In this document: piece by piece, positions 18,625 through 28,048 of the stretch
Numbering within the stretch: the stretch's first letter is position 1
Layout of the letters: every line of letters starts with the position of its first letter
Origin: CAYRUD01 sp964427425
Lineage (GTDB): Bacteria; Chlamydiota; Chlamydiia; Chlamydiales; FEN-1388
Direction: 5' to 3'
Assembly (NCBI GenBank): GCA_964427425.1
Contig: CAYRUD010000003.1
Location: 1 to 48,052 of the forward strand
Length of the DNA: 48,052 nt
Translations under genes and position numbers: made by a program
Notes under the pieces: model-generated
The model's database searches: none
What the model was told of the DNA's origin: nothing
The model's input: the letters and a program-made list of their open reading frames with translations, nothing else

Positions 18625-19485
18625 ATGAATAGACCAGCCCACCTGACACCAGATTTAATTGTGACAAGCGCCGATAATCCTAAGCTCAAGCTCGCAAAAT
18701 CCCTTCGCGATAGAAGAGACAGAGATGAGAAAGGACTTTTTCTCATTGAGGGATATCGAGAGCTTTCAAGAGCTATTCTGCACAAAATCTCTATCCACTT
18801 TGTTCTCTACTGCCCTTCCTTCTTCCTAGGAACAAACGAGGAATCACTTCTCGAGAGCTGCAAAAAAGACAACCCAAATTGCTTTCTTATTGAAGTCAAG
18901 GATACCCTCTTTGAGAAACTGTCATATCGCGATCGTCCCGATGGCCTTATTGCCGTTGCTCATAAGATGAATCTATCATATGAACAAACTCTTAAAGCTA
19001 TCAAAGAGCGCGCAAGCCGCGATAATAAACCTCCTTTCGTTGTTATTGCTGAAGCGATTGAAAAACCAGGAAATCTTGGAACAATACTCCGTTCCGCAGA
19101 CGCCGCAGGCGTCCACGCGGTCATCGTTGCCAATAGCTGTACCGATATGTACAACCCAAACGTAGTCCGAGCGAGCGTTGGAACCCTTTTTACGCTTCCT
19201 GTGGCTGAAATGACAAATGAAGAAGCTCTCAAGTTAACAAAAGATCTAGGATTGAGCTTGATTGCCGCATCTCCTGAGGGGCCTCATCTTTATACAGATG
19301 TTCCGATGAATGTCCCACTAGGAGTCGTTGTCGGCACAGAACAAACCGGTCTGACCCCGTTTTGGAAATCATCATGCAATGTCTTAGCTCGCATTCCTAT
19401 GCATGGGACCGCAGACTCACTAAATGTTGCGACAGCAACAACCCTCTTTTTATTTGAAGCAGTGCGACAAAGAGCCCTTACATGA
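18625..19485 (+). CDS. TrmH/SpoU-family RNA 2'-O-methyltransferase
   Basis: 286 aa, SPOUT-class enzyme methylating a ribose 2'-OH in tRNA or rRNA. An N-terminal substrate-binding domain (about 1-105) is followed by the catalytic domain with all three SpoU motifs. Motif 1 is EKPGNLGTILRSADAAG, with the catalytic Asn and Arg; motif 2 is VVGTEQTGLT; motif 3 is IPMHGTADSLNVATATTLFLFE. AAGGAA lies six bases before the ATG. It sits 9 bp after the preceding methyltransferase and 18 bp before the pseudouridine synthase. Confidence 0.94.
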   Translation: MNRPAHLTPDLIVTSADNPKLKLAKSLRDRRDRDEKGLFLIEGYRELSRAILHKISIHFVLYCPSFFLGTNEESLLESCKKDNPNCFLIEVKDTLFEKLSYRDRPDGLIAVAHKMNLSYEQTLKAIKERASRDNKPPFVVIAEAIEKPGNLGTILRSADAAGVHAVIVANSCTDMYNPNVVRASVGTLFTLPVAEMTNEEALKLTKDLGLSLIAASPEGPHLYTDVPMNVPLGVVVGTEQTGLTPFWKSSCNVLARIPMHGTADSLNVATATTLFLFEAVRQRALT

Positions 19486-19503
19486 TACATGAGATGAGCC
19501 ACA

Positions 19504-20259
19504 ATGACGAACTCTTCTTTATTTTCTCAGGAATCAATTCTCTTTGAAGATAATCATCTCCTCATTGCTTGTAAGCCATGCGGGATTCCAACCCAAAATG
19601 ACCCTACATCCAGGAGTGGAAACACCGTAGGCTTTGAAGATAACGTAAAGGAGTACATTAAAGAGCGCGACCAGAAAAAAGGAGGCGTCTTTTTAACTCC
19701 TATTTTCAGGCTCGACAAGCCAGTATCAGGCATTGTTCTCTTCGCAAAATCCCAAAAAGCACTCTCACGTCTTCAGGAGATTCAAAGGGCTCATGCATAC
19801 AAAAAAGAATATGCGGCCTTAGTCACGGTGCGAAAAGATGCCCCTTACGAGGGTTTATTCGAAGATTTTATCATTCATGATGAACATAAAGCTCGTATAG
19901 TCACCAAAGCATCTGAGCGAGACGCAAAACTTGCCAAGCTCCGAATAATGGGCTGCGAGAATGTGACTCCATTATTGGGAACCTCAGAGAGAATCTACTT
20001 AGTCCATATAGAGCTTCTCACCGGGAGGTATCATCAGATTCGAGCGCAACTTTCCTCAAGAGGTTGGCCTATCCTCGGTGATGTAAAATATGGTGGGCTA
20101 GTATTCAGATCTGACAAATTGCCATACCCGTTTCATGAACAGGCTATAGCGCTTCATCATCGACGCCTCTGTTTTCAACATCCCGTAAAAAAAGAAGGCG
20201 CCGAATCAACGTCTCCTCTCATGATGACTTCAAAAGCTCCATGGGAGCCTTTGAAATAG
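19504..20259 (+). CDS. RluA-family pseudouridine synthase
   Basis: 251 aa; isomerises uridine to pseudouridine in rRNA or tRNA. Motifs are ACKPCGIPT, the catalytic loop FRLDKPVSG (nucleophile D71; the family usually has HRLDK, here Phe replaces His), and the C-terminal RYHQIRAQLSSRGWPILGDVKYG. No S4 domain is present, as in the RluA and TruC subgroups. It is last gene of the plus-strand run and ends 3 bp from the convergent membrane-protein gene. Confidence 0.93.
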   Translation: MTNSSLFSQESILFEDNHLLIACKPCGIPTQNDPTSRSGNTVGFEDNVKEYIKERDQKKGGVFLTPIFRLDKPVSGIVLFAKSQKALSRLQEIQRAHAYKKEYAALVTVRKDAPYEGLFEDFIIHDEHKARIVTKASERDAKLAKLRIMGCENVTPLLGTSERIYLVHIELLTGRYHQIRAQLSSRGWPILGDVKYGGLVFRSDKLPYPFHEQAIALHHRRLCFQHPVKKEGAESTSPLMMTSKAPWEPLK

Positions 20260-20262
20260 CCA

Positions 20263-21639
20263 TTATTGAGAGGCTTTCTTCTTTTTATCCATAAAGTCAT
20301 TGGCGCCACTAAATGGAAGATCTTCCTTATAGCTTGCTGCGGTATCTGTTGGAGACCCTTGGATATCGAGACGCTCGGAGATAGTTTCTAAGATCGCAAA
20401 CTGAGACATGATCTGCTTAAGCTGCGATAAGATCTGATCCCGATCAATCAAAGATGTATATTTCTCGTATGCCATCTCCTGCCCAATCTCAGCAAAAGGC
20501 TGCATAAGGAGCGCTGGATTCATCGCTCTGTTATAGCGAAATTGCTCTTTCATCACACTTTCGAGCATTACCAATAGCTTAGATATCGACTGTGAATAAT
20601 TTTGCTTTGAGCGAAGCGACAAATCCATGATCGATTTTATCGACTCTGAGACTGCGACAGCGAACTGAGAAGAGAAAATCTCGATGTCAGATGCCGAATA
20701 CCCTTTCTTCATTGAATCGACAACTGCTTGTCGCACAGAATTCAACAGCATAAAGCCTAAAGTCGCATGATTTTCATGGAATATGAGAAACATCTTCATA
20801 GTCACTTGAAAGAGAACTTCAAGGCTTCCTGAAGAGAGCGATCCCCCGTTATCAAAATTCGACGCTATCAGTTCTCGGGTAAGAGTGGAAAGCTTTCTTG
20901 CAGCTAATGCTTCGAAAAAATGAAGGCGATCGAGAAGAGTTTCTTCAGTAGATCCGCTTTGAAATAAAGTCATCTTTGGCAAGGCATCTAAAGATGCGCG
21001 GATCGTTTTTATGATCTCTTCTTGAGCTGCTTTTACGGACAAAGGATCTTGCGTCGTAGCCAAATCGCGGCAGTAGAGAAGAAGTGTCTCATACAAAACG
21101 ATGAATCGACTCATATCTCTTTCTTTAGAAGTCTTTACAATCTCCTGACGCAGAGTAATCAGCAAATTCTTAGGCTCTGCCTCTAGGTCAATCGCCCTAA
21201 AGGAAAGATATAGCCCATCAAAAGAAATACTGATTAACAGCCAAGGGAGAGCTAAGAAAACCGCATGGACTAGACTCCTCTCCGGAACCTGCGAAGAGAG
21301 AGCATTCACAACAACACTGAGTGCAACGCATCCCATCAAAAACGCAAAGATAAGATTTCTTTTACGATCAAACCATAAAGAGAAGATCTTTGCGGAAGTT
21401 GTAGTCCGAAGCTGGGGACTCATTTTTAAAACCATTCCTATTGAGCCGCAGAGAATAGGAAAGAAAACAACGAGTGCCCCTTGAATAAAAGTTAAAAGAT
21501 GATTCTCTTTTAGGAGAATATCTATGAGCGACTGCACAGGCAATACTAAGAAAAGGATTGCGAAAAGAAGAAAAGATCCTGTCGAAATAATCATACGTAA
21601 TGCACCTACCTTCTTCGAAAGGATTTGATTAACCCCCAT
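20263..21639 (-). CDS. Membrane protein with helical cytoplasmic domain, unknown function
   Basis: Not recognised. The product of about 458 aa has an N-terminal part of about 180 residues with four hydrophobic segments arranged as two hairpins. A long, purely helical soluble part of about 280 residues follows. The start is uncertain: the frame opens with a TTG at 21684, the ATG at 21639 has AAGGAGAG 15 bases upstream, and an ATG at 21594 has AAGGTAGG ten bases upstream. It is last in the dksA-lspA-unknown-cinA run, 104 bp after cinA. The four-TM plus helical-domain layout resembles a membrane-anchored regulatory or scaffold protein, which cannot be narrowed further. Confidence 0.75.
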   Translation of the reverse strand: MGVNQILSKKVGALRMIISTGSFLLFAILFLVLPVQSLIDILLKENHLLTFIQGALVVFFPILCGSIGMVLKMSPQLRTTTSAKIFSLWFDRKRNLIFAFLMGCVALSVVVNALSSQVPERSLVHAVFLALPWLLISISFDGLYLSFRAIDLEAEPKNLLITLRQEIVKTSKERDMSRFIVLYETLLLYCRDLATTQDPLSVKAAQEEIIKTIRASLDALPKMTLFQSGSTEETLLDRLHFFEALAARKLSTLTRELIASNFDNGGSLSSGSLEVLFQVTMKMFLIFHENHATLGFMLLNSVRQAVVDSMKKGYSASDIEIFSSQFAVAVSESIKSIMDLSLRSKQNYSQSISKLLVMLESVMKEQFRYNRAMNPALLMQPFAEIGQEMAYEKYTSLIDRDQILSQLKQIMSQFAILETISERLDIQGSPTDTAASYKEDLPFSGANDFMDKKKKASQ

Positions 21640-21743
21640 GAAAGAGAGCCAATTCTCTCCTTTTCCAAGTTCTGATATACTCAAAAAATTTTATGACTCG
21701 TATCTGCTTGAGCTTCCCATTTTTTGAATTAAATTTCCAAGAT

Positions 21744-23018
21744 TTAAGGGTGCTTTTCCTCTAGTCCAAGGATAAAGAGAAGAAGATGAGAAAGAATAAA
21801 GCCCTTCGCTTTTACAGCTATAGCAGATCTGTCTCCAGTCAGATGAAGCTGTAAAGAAAGAACTTTCTCTTTTGAAGAGCAGATTGAAAAACAGACGGTC
21901 CCTACTGGCGGATCTATTTCTTTCTCAGGACCTGAAGGCCCAAAATATCCAGAGGTTGCGATCGCAATATCAGCGCCCGTTCTCTGTAAGGCATTTTTTG
22001 CCATTCGCTCAGTTATCGCTGTACTTACTACTGGATAGCGACCCAAATCCTCTGAAGAAATCCCAAGGCACTTCCGCTTCATCTCTTCTGTATAGACTAT
22101 AAAGCCGCCATACAGGACTTTGGAAGCCCCTGGAACAGTTGATAGAGCCTGATGAATTGCACCAGCAGTACAAGACTCCGCGGTTATAATCGATGAATTC
22201 ATCTCTTGGAGACGATGAATAATATCGGCCTCTAGGGAATTATCAGCTCGCAAAAGAACAGCTTTCGGAAGATACGTTCTTACCTTCTCTCGAAGAATAG
22301 TTTGAGCCACTTGAAGATATTCTTCATGAAATTCTTTTATCCTAAAGACAACATCAACATATCCATAATTGGGATAGATTCCACAAGACACCTGAGGGAT
22401 CTCTTTTTCGATCTCTCTTAAAAAGGGATCTACATCCTTCTCAGGCACTCGAAAAATTCTACAGCTCGATGTCTGACTTATTCCTTGTTGGCTTACAATA
22501 CCTAGAGTCGAAAGCTGTGACAAAACAGCCTTACACTCTATAGGAGGCCCTGGAAAAAGGATGATCTGAATCTGGCGGTTATTTTTCTCAACGCATATAG
22601 AAATGCCAGGTGCGGTTCCATTAGGATTTGGTATAAGAGTCGCTCCTTGAGGAACACTTGCCTGCTGATCTATCAGCTCATGGTTTTCCCTTGAGACATC
22701 GGGACCTAATCTTTGAATCAGCTCAAGTCTCCATTTTTCATCAATAATAAGCGACAGCCCAAAGTGTCGGCAGATGACCTGCTTTGTCTTATCATCGAGC
22801 GTAGGCCCCAAGCCTCCAATACAACAGATAAGGCTTGAAGAGGCTGTGCTCTCCTCAATTGCTCGTATAATCTCACGTTCGTTATCAGGAACTGCTATAT
22901 GATGGTGAATTGTGTATCCAATGCGGGTCAGCTCAGAAGCAATCAAAGCGCTATTCGAATTGACGATTTTGCCTTCAACAACTTCATCCCCTATCGCTAT
23001 CAAAGTAGCCTGGCTCAT
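21744..23018 (-). CDS. cinA: CinA: MoCF-like domain plus nicotinamide-nucleotide deamidase
   Basis: 424 aa. The N-terminal MoaB/MogA-like domain (AIGDEVVEGKIVNSN, then GGLGPTLDD at 68-76) is linked to the C-terminal PncC-type domain (TAESCTAGAIHQALSTVPGAS, ATSGYFGPSGPE, PVGTVCF). The enzyme hydrolyses or recycles damaged pyridine nucleotides (NMN deamidation to NaMN) in the cytoplasm. The ATG at 23018 has GAGGGGG directly upstream and is preferred over an upstream in-frame ATG at 23048. The start lies 34 bp after the stop of the preceding unknown gene, and the gene is part of the dksA-lspA run. Confidence 0.95.
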   Translation of the reverse strand: MSQATLIAIGDEVVEGKIVNSNSALIASELTRIGYTIHHHIAVPDNEREIIRAIEESTASSSLICCIGGLGPTLDDKTKQVICRHFGLSLIIDEKWRLELIQRLGPDVSRENHELIDQQASVPQGATLIPNPNGTAPGISICVEKNNRQIQIILFPGPPIECKAVLSQLSTLGIVSQQGISQTSSCRIFRVPEKDVDPFLREIEKEIPQVSCGIYPNYGYVDVVFRIKEFHEEYLQVAQTILREKVRTYLPKAVLLRADNSLEADIIHRLQEMNSSIITAESCTAGAIHQALSTVPGASKVLYGGFIVYTEEMKRKCLGISSEDLGRYPVVSTAITERMAKNALQRTGADIAIATSGYFGPSGPEKEIDPPVGTVCFSICSSKEKVLSLQLHLTGDRSAIAVKAKGFILSHLLLFILGLEEKHP

Positions 23019-23052
23019 ACTCCCCCTCACTTTACACATTGACTTCAATAAC

Positions 23053-23823
23053 TTACGAAAGAGGTTTCGCAGCTCGAAGTAATTTCACAGTATCTATTTG
23101 AAGGACTGGATCTTTCATAAGGATTTCTTTATGACCACAGATCCACGAAGCCGCTTTTCGCCCTACGCGGAGTTCTGACCATAAAGGTTTTCCTTCGATA
23201 AGTAAAGGAAGAGGAATAGTTCTCTCTCGAACGAATTTTTGTAGTGTGCGCCACAAGAGAGTGTTATGACAAAGTGGGTCCTTTAAAGTATGTGTCACCC
23301 TTTTTGTCATTCCATCCTGCACAATCTGCGGGTATGAGAGAGAAATTCCCCATGAAAGAGCGTGAGGGCCGAATACACCGCTTAATACTTTGACTTGAGG
23401 CGTAGAAGTGACATGAAACCGATGAATCTGGGCAGTTACACAAGGCTGTACAGGCTGGATAAGTAAAGAAGAGGAAAGCTCTTCTTTTTGAACTCCTACG
23501 ACGCAATCCGGACTCAGCGTGAAATACAAAGAGAAAGACGATCTAAAACCTTTGTCATCCACTCGATCTTGATGAAGAAGACTTTCTTCATAACTCTTCC
23601 AAGCTAAGAGAAATTGCTGATCCGATTGACAAATCTCACTCCTTTCAAAGAATCCAGATGACCTATACATTTTTAAATTCTTAAGCTCAGGTAGTTCAAA
23701 GAGATCCTTCCATTCCTGCGTATCTAAAAGTAGGTGATAAGAGAGCCACTTGGAAGCTAAAAAGCGCGGAAGCTCATGAGATGAGATGATGACAGGAGAA
23801 GAACCCATAGTGAAAATACCCAT
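23053..23823 (-). CDS. Conserved-looking soluble protein, unknown function
   Basis: 256 aa, not recognised. It is soluble with mixed alpha/beta composition, and no signal peptide or membrane segment is seen. A C-terminal region carries basic and aromatic residues (RVGRKAASWICGHKEILMKD). Two in-frame ATGs (23823 and 23808) are possible starts, with only a weak GAG ahead. It lies 25 bp after lspA and 34 bp before cinA, so it is almost certainly cotranscribed with both. The position gives no strong functional clue. Confidence 0.78.
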   Translation of the reverse strand: MGIFTMGSSPVIISSHELPRFLASKWLSYHLLLDTQEWKDLFELPELKNLKMYRSSGFFERSEICQSDQQFLLAWKSYEESLLHQDRVDDKGFRSSFSLYFTLSPDCVVGVQKEELSSSLLIQPVQPCVTAQIHRFHVTSTPQVKVLSGVFGPHALSWGISLSYPQIVQDGMTKRVTHTLKDPLCHNTLLWRTLQKFVRERTIPLPLLIEGKPLWSELRVGRKAASWICGHKEILMKDPVLQIDTVKLLRAAKPLS

Positions 23824-23848
23824 TACTCATATGAAAAGAGTACGCAAA

Positions 23849-24343
23849 TTAGGAAGAAGAGGACTGTTTGAAAGATGAGTACATACAAGTGAGAGCCCCC
23901 AGAGTGATCGCGCTATCCGCAATATTGAAAATCGGATAATCATATCCCCAAAAGCGAAAATGGATCATATCTATCACATGGCCATACATCGCATTATCAA
24001 TCAAATTAGAGAGAGCTCCGCTCATAATCATTATCAATCCAATTTGAATCACCCTGTCGAATGAGCCCTTCAAATAGAGTAAAAAGAGAATCACTAAGAA
24101 GGCAATGCGGACAATGGAGAGAAGCAAAGACATGTCTTGAAACATCCCCCAGGCCGCGCCAGTATTTGTCGCAAATGTGAGATACCCCTCTATCCCGCCC
24201 CAGCGAAGTAAATCGACCGAAGAGCGATCTTGCAACATATCGATTGCAAAACTCTTGCTCAATCGATCAAGAGTAAAGATCACAAGAAAGAGCGCACAAT
24301 CAATAGCAAGCGAGAAAACAGTATGGGAACGCCTTTCTTCCAT
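23849..24343 (-). CDS. lspA: Lipoprotein signal peptidase II
   Basis: Inner-membrane aspartyl protease that cleaves signal peptides of diacylglyceryl-modified prolipoproteins. 164 aa, four transmembrane helices (about 11-29, 70-90, 98-115, 138-157). Conserved blocks include LDRLSKSFA, NTGAAWGMF, GALSNLIDNAMYGHVIDMIHF with catalytic D125, and FNIADSAI with catalytic D143. The neighbour dksA upstream is the same pairing as in Chlamydia trachomatis. The ATG is used; the next gene begins 25 bp after the stop. Confidence 0.97.
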   Translation of the reverse strand: MEERRSHTVFSLAIDCALFLVIFTLDRLSKSFAIDMLQDRSSVDLLRWGGIEGYLTFATNTGAAWGMFQDMSLLLSIVRIAFLVILFLLYLKGSFDRVIQIGLIMIMSGALSNLIDNAMYGHVIDMIHFRFWGYDYPIFNIADSAITLGALTCMYSSFKQSSSS

Positions 24344-24462
24344 ATAGTAATATCTTTAAAGATTTAGTTCAGCGAAGAGAGATTGAACAGAGCTCTTACA
24401 CTGAGCGGCTCAATGTCTCTCCAGTGAACAAAATATTGAAATGAGAGCTCTTAAGAAGCGTC

Positions 24463-24828
24463 TTACAGAAGCCCCTTCTCAATTTTTTCTTGTGCTTTGA
24501 CCGTTGTATTAGCATATGGCATAGCATCAAGTCGAGGCTTAGGGATCTCTTCACCGCTTACATCGCAGATTCCGTAGGTCCCTTCGCGAATCTTTTCAAG
24601 AGCGCGATCAATCTGGCGTAAGATTCGAAATTCTTCACCTGTCACTTCAAGGTTTACCTGCCGATCGAAGTCATCAGTCCCTTGATCTGCTTGATGCTGA
24701 GAGTATCCGGTTGCCTCATCTGGGCGCTTGACCTCTGCAGTACTAATAGAAAGTGAGCGCGTGAACTGATCTCGAAGTTCTTCCAGTCGCTTTTTGTATT
24801 TTGCTATTTCAGCTTTCGCAAGAGGCAT
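24463..24828 (-). CDS. dksA: DksA/TraR-family protein lacking the zinc-finger cysteine pairs
   Basis: 121 aa. An N-terminal coiled-coil region (KKRLEELRDQF to LRQIDRALEKI) is followed by a C-terminal DksA/TraR domain, YGICDVSGEEIPKPRLDAMPYAN. Only one of the four zinc-ligand cysteines of classical DksA remains, as in the cysteine-depleted branch of the family. It is thought to bind RNA polymerase through the secondary channel. The preferred ATG (24828) has GGAGGAG ten bases upstream; an ATG 39 bases earlier lacks a binding site. It is first gene of the run leading into lspA, the same order as in Chlamydiaceae. Confidence 0.9.
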   Translation of the reverse strand: MPLAKAEIAKYKKRLEELRDQFTRSLSISTAEVKRPDEATGYSQHQADQGTDDFDRQVNLEVTGEEFRILRQIDRALEKIREGTYGICDVSGEEIPKPRLDAMPYANTTVKAQEKIEKGLL

Positions 24829-24867
24829 TTGTAAATAACTCCTCCGTAATAATCTTCTTGCATGCAT

Positions 24868-25290
24868 CAGAGGTGTATGATGCCAGTTAAAGAAACAATA
24901 GGAAAAGGGAGAGTGGCATAAAATGAATGCTCTTTATCCCATGAAAGACACCCATACAATCGTATAATATCTTTTTTTTCCCAGGCTTCAGGGAAGCAAA
25001 CTATCTTATCGATAATAGCAAACACCTATTGTTTGTTCCATAAGAGATTCGCTTCTCCCTTCCTTTTTCTCGAGTTAGAACACTACATAAAGAGATATTT
25101 TCAATCGATATAAGAGTTTGTCATTTCTCCAAAAACCTGCTCGAGACGCCTTAATGTATAAACTGCAGGCAACTCATAATTATTTTTACAATAAAGCCAA
25201 CAATTCTCAATAAGAAGAATTAGGACAAATAATAATTTATATAACGGAAATAAAAATCATGATTGTAATAATCAAATATGAGGCAACTCT
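24868..25290. other. AT-rich divergent intergenic region
   Basis: About 420 bp between dksA (minus) and the 855-aa gene (plus). I see no gene, tRNA or clear repeat. It is AT-rich, especially at 25180-25280. A perfect TATAAT occurs on the plus strand near 24962 but has no matching -35 and is 330 bp from the next gene. Confidence 0.5.
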
Positions 25291-27858
25291 ATGTCTATAC
25301 TTAATTCACTTAATCAACTTGAAACCCATGCGATCACAACAGAGGAAAAAACATCAATTTCATCTCTCAGCAGTCTTTCAGATCGTATAACTGCTGTTGG
25401 AAAAGAAGATCTTCACCGTGAGACGTCAAATATCTCTATTGATAGCCTCAACACGAGGATTAGTAAAATTTCAATCGAATCGGCAGAAGAATTCTCGCTC
25501 GAGGATGATCTTCCTAAAGAGAGAGTACGAAGACACACATGGAGCCACTTAAAAAAAACGGCAGGATTATCAAAAGAAGAAAGAAATCAGTACAGCTCCT
25601 CAATTGATTCATTCGAGGGATTCACCTCTTTTACCCCTATCCTTAATATTCGGGAAAACTTCATTAAATTTGACGATACAGTTTTTCCACTTGAGCAGAT
25701 GAAACTTATGAGTAAGAGTCTGTTTGAGAAGGAAGGAGAGGAGAGAATTTCCTGCTTAAGATACTCAAACACAGAAACAATCCAAAATTTATTTCTGTAT
25801 ACTCTTGTACAAATGACCAAAGCAAAGAATTGGAGTAGCGAGTCCTTCCACTTCCATCAATTTTTTATCGATATACTCCAATATATTAAGAAAACATCAA
25901 CCCTATTCCCTGTATCAGAAAACACAGTTGAGGAGATTGAGAAACTTAGTCAATTCCTTATAGGCAATAAGGATCCCCTCTGTCATTACCAACGAGAACA
26001 AACACTTAGCAGTAGCTCTTCATCGAATTGTTCTTTATATAGCGAAGAGACAAGTGGAGCTTTGAGCTTTGACTCCTCTTTAAAGAATGAATTTCTCTCT
26101 TTCCCATTCCAACAGCCTACAGTTGACAACTCTATTATTCAATTGAGCTCTCTTATCTACGATATAGCCAACGACACCCTCAATAAAAATGAGTATCTCA
26201 GCTTAGCAGCAAATGCGGCTGATGAACTATCGAAAGCTCTTGATTATCGAGTAGGAACAAGCCCTTCCCTCACACTAGATCTCATTACCCTCTCGAGATG
26301 GCACTCGGATATAACAACTTTTATTCATAGGCTCGTCTCATCGCAAAACGATCCTAAATACCGAATGAGAGTAATAGAATTTCTCTTTGCTGTAGCCAAA
26401 GTGCTCATCGAGAAAAATAATCTCCTAACAGCCGATCTTATTTTGAACTGCCTTAGCCTTCCTCGTTCAGATACTACTGATTCTTCTCTGGGTGATATAC
26501 AAAAAGAAAGAGAAGAGATCTCCTCAACCCTTCTCAAGCAAGAAGAAAACGAAATTAGAAATTACTCTTCATCTTACATAAATGAGAATGAACAAACCCT
26601 TTTCAGAATTGAGACATATCTTCAAAGCGCAGCATCTTGTCTTGCAGCGCTTATAATAGCAACCTTACAAAAGTTACGAGCGAAGAAAAGCCTCTTCTTA
26701 GCTCCTCCAGTAAAAAGAGGCTACGACTCCAAACTTGAGCAAGGGAAAATGCCTTTAGGACTCTTCAATCTATGTAAACTGCCTCTTGTTGATCCCTCGA
26801 TTGAGGAGCTCTTTCAATGGGATGACATGTATTTTCATCCAAAACATAAAACTTCATTCATCCTCGATGAAAAGTCGTTCCAAGCCAGGACGATTGAAAA
26901 AGCAATTAAAAGCCTCGATTTTTTCAAGAAAAGAACAAATCGCGACTTTATTGAAAAGTATCCCGTGATGAAGGGATGGTTTATCGTTTGCCGTTTAGCA
27001 CTTATTCAATCAGCGCTTCAAATCGAGACAAATCTTGAGTCACCTCATCAAGTCGACACATTTCTTTTAGAGTGCGTTGAGGCCAGTCAAAAAAACTTCA
27101 AACACGCTAAACAGAAAATAAGAGGACTTCTCGACAAAGAAAAAATGGAGGACCTCTCTGTAGGTATGGCCATTTCCCAGTGCATCGAAGAGACCTCATT
27201 GAAGCTTTCTTCTCTCGATTTAAAAGAGCAATTTATCACCTATTGCTTTCATCTTATCCAGAAAGGAAACGAGAATGAATTACTCATACAGATAGATGAA
27301 GCCATAGAAAAACTCATGAAATCCATCAGTGAAATAGATGATGAAGGATCTATTAGCCATAACGACCTAAGAAGAGAACTCAAGCTCTCTTGCATGCTCT
27401 CTCTTATTCATGATAAACTATGTGAGCTGAATCAAAGAGAAAAACAATCGTCTTATTTTCTCAATGAAGCGGTTCTTCTTTATTCTTTGCCGATTGAGTC
27501 TTCACAAACAGTTTATAAAGCGATTTTCCATCTACATAAAAATTCATTTACGCCATCTCATCTTTTTAGTGATTACAGTCTTGCTGCCTACCTTACAACG
27601 CTCAAAGAGAAAGCAAAAGCAATCCCAGGGCTAAACGACAAAGGAGAAAAAATATACTGGGAAGCAGTTTCAGCTCTCTTTGAGAAACTAAAGGAATACT
27701 TTCACTACAAGGAATCACTGACAAAAGGTGAAAAGGAACTTTTGAAAAAGATTAAAAAGAGCGGAAATATACACAGTTTACTGACTCGAGAGCAGGTTCA
27801 GTATATAGATGATCTCATCCACTTATTTCCTGAGAAACCATCAATAAACACCAAATAA
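25291..27858 (+). CDS. Large protein with a weak RasGEF-like region
   Basis: 855 aa, mostly alpha-helical. Residues 1-110 are Ser/Thr-rich and polar, fitting a secretion signal. Residues about 275-570 resemble a Cdc25-type RasGEF catalytic domain. The segment L-x-R-W-x-x-x-I-x-x-x-I (about 335), then RMRVIEFLFAVAKVL (357-371) and L-x-x-A-D-L-I-L-N-C-L-S-L, follows the helical core of RasGEFs. A later MPLGLFNLCKL segment (about 487-497) may be the proline block. The match is weaker than in the next gene, with which it shares RVIEF plus an ILxxL segment. The remaining C-terminal 280 residues are helical and unrecognised. GAGG lies seven bases before the ATG, and a terminator follows. It is probably a secreted effector acting on host small GTPases, by inference. 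Confidence 0.75.
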   Translation: MSILNSLNQLETHAITTEEKTSISSLSSLSDRITAVGKEDLHRETSNISIDSLNTRISKISIESAEEFSLEDDLPKERVRRHTWSHLKKTAGLSKEERNQYSSSIDSFEGFTSFTPILNIRENFIKFDDTVFPLEQMKLMSKSLFEKEGEERISCLRYSNTETIQNLFLYTLVQMTKAKNWSSESFHFHQFFIDILQYIKKTSTLFPVSENTVEEIEKLSQFLIGNKDPLCHYQREQTLSSSSSSNCSLYSEETSGALSFDSSLKNEFLSFPFQQPTVDNSIIQLSSLIYDIANDTLNKNEYLSLAANAADELSKALDYRVGTSPSLTLDLITLSRWHSDITTFIHRLVSSQNDPKYRMRVIEFLFAVAKVLIEKNNLLTADLILNCLSLPRSDTTDSSLGDIQKEREEISSTLLKQEENEIRNYSSSYINENEQTLFRIETYLQSAASCLAALIIATLQKLRAKKSLFLAPPVKRGYDSKLEQGKMPLGLFNLCKLPLVDPSIEELFQWDDMYFHPKHKTSFILDEKSFQARTIEKAIKSLDFFKKRTNRDFIEKYPVMKGWFIVCRLALIQSALQIETNLESPHQVDTFLLECVEASQKNFKHAKQKIRGLLDKEKMEDLSVGMAISQCIEETSLKLSSLDLKEQFITYCFHLIQKGNENELLIQIDEAIEKLMKSISEIDDEGSISHNDLRRELKLSCMLSLIHDKLCELNQREKQSSYFLNEAVLLYSLPIESSQTVYKAIFHLHKNSFTPSHLFSDYSLAAYLTTLKEKAKAIPGLNDKGEKIYWEAVSALFEKLKEYFHYKESLTKGEKELLKKIKKSGNIHSLLTREQVQYIDDLIHLFPEKPSINTK

Positions 27859-27872
27859 TTCCTCAGTAAAAA

Positions 27873-27894
27873 GGGGGCGACTAACACCGCCTCC
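27873..27894 (+). terminator. Intrinsic terminator
   Basis: GGGGGCG (27873-27879) pairs with CGCCTCC (27888-27894), with one G-U pair and an 8-nt loop. The U-rich TTCTCTTGTTTTTCT follows. It lies 15 bp after the 855-aa gene stop. Confidence 0.7.
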
Positions 27895-27966
27895 TTCTCT
27901 TGTTTTTCTAAAAAAAACTATATAATCTGTTACAATGGAAGTATATAGAAAAAAAAGAGATTTAAG

Positions 27967-28013
27967 AAGGGAACTATTGAGGGGATTACTCTTTAAAGTG
28001 ATCTAGTTCCTTT
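27967..28013 (+). promoter_or_regulatory. Structured leader of the RasGEF gene
   Basis: An imperfect long hairpin sits 36-82 nt before the ATG at 28049. The outer stem AAGGGAACTA (27967-27976) pairs with TAGTTCCTTT (28004-28013) with one G-U. The inner stem GATTACT (about 27984-27990) pairs with AGTGATC (about 27997-28003), also with one G-U. The ribosome binding site AAGGGG (28035-28040) lies outside it. Confidence 0.5.
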
Positions 28014-28048
28014 ATGAGTTTGATTCGACAGCTTAAGGGGAAAATGAT

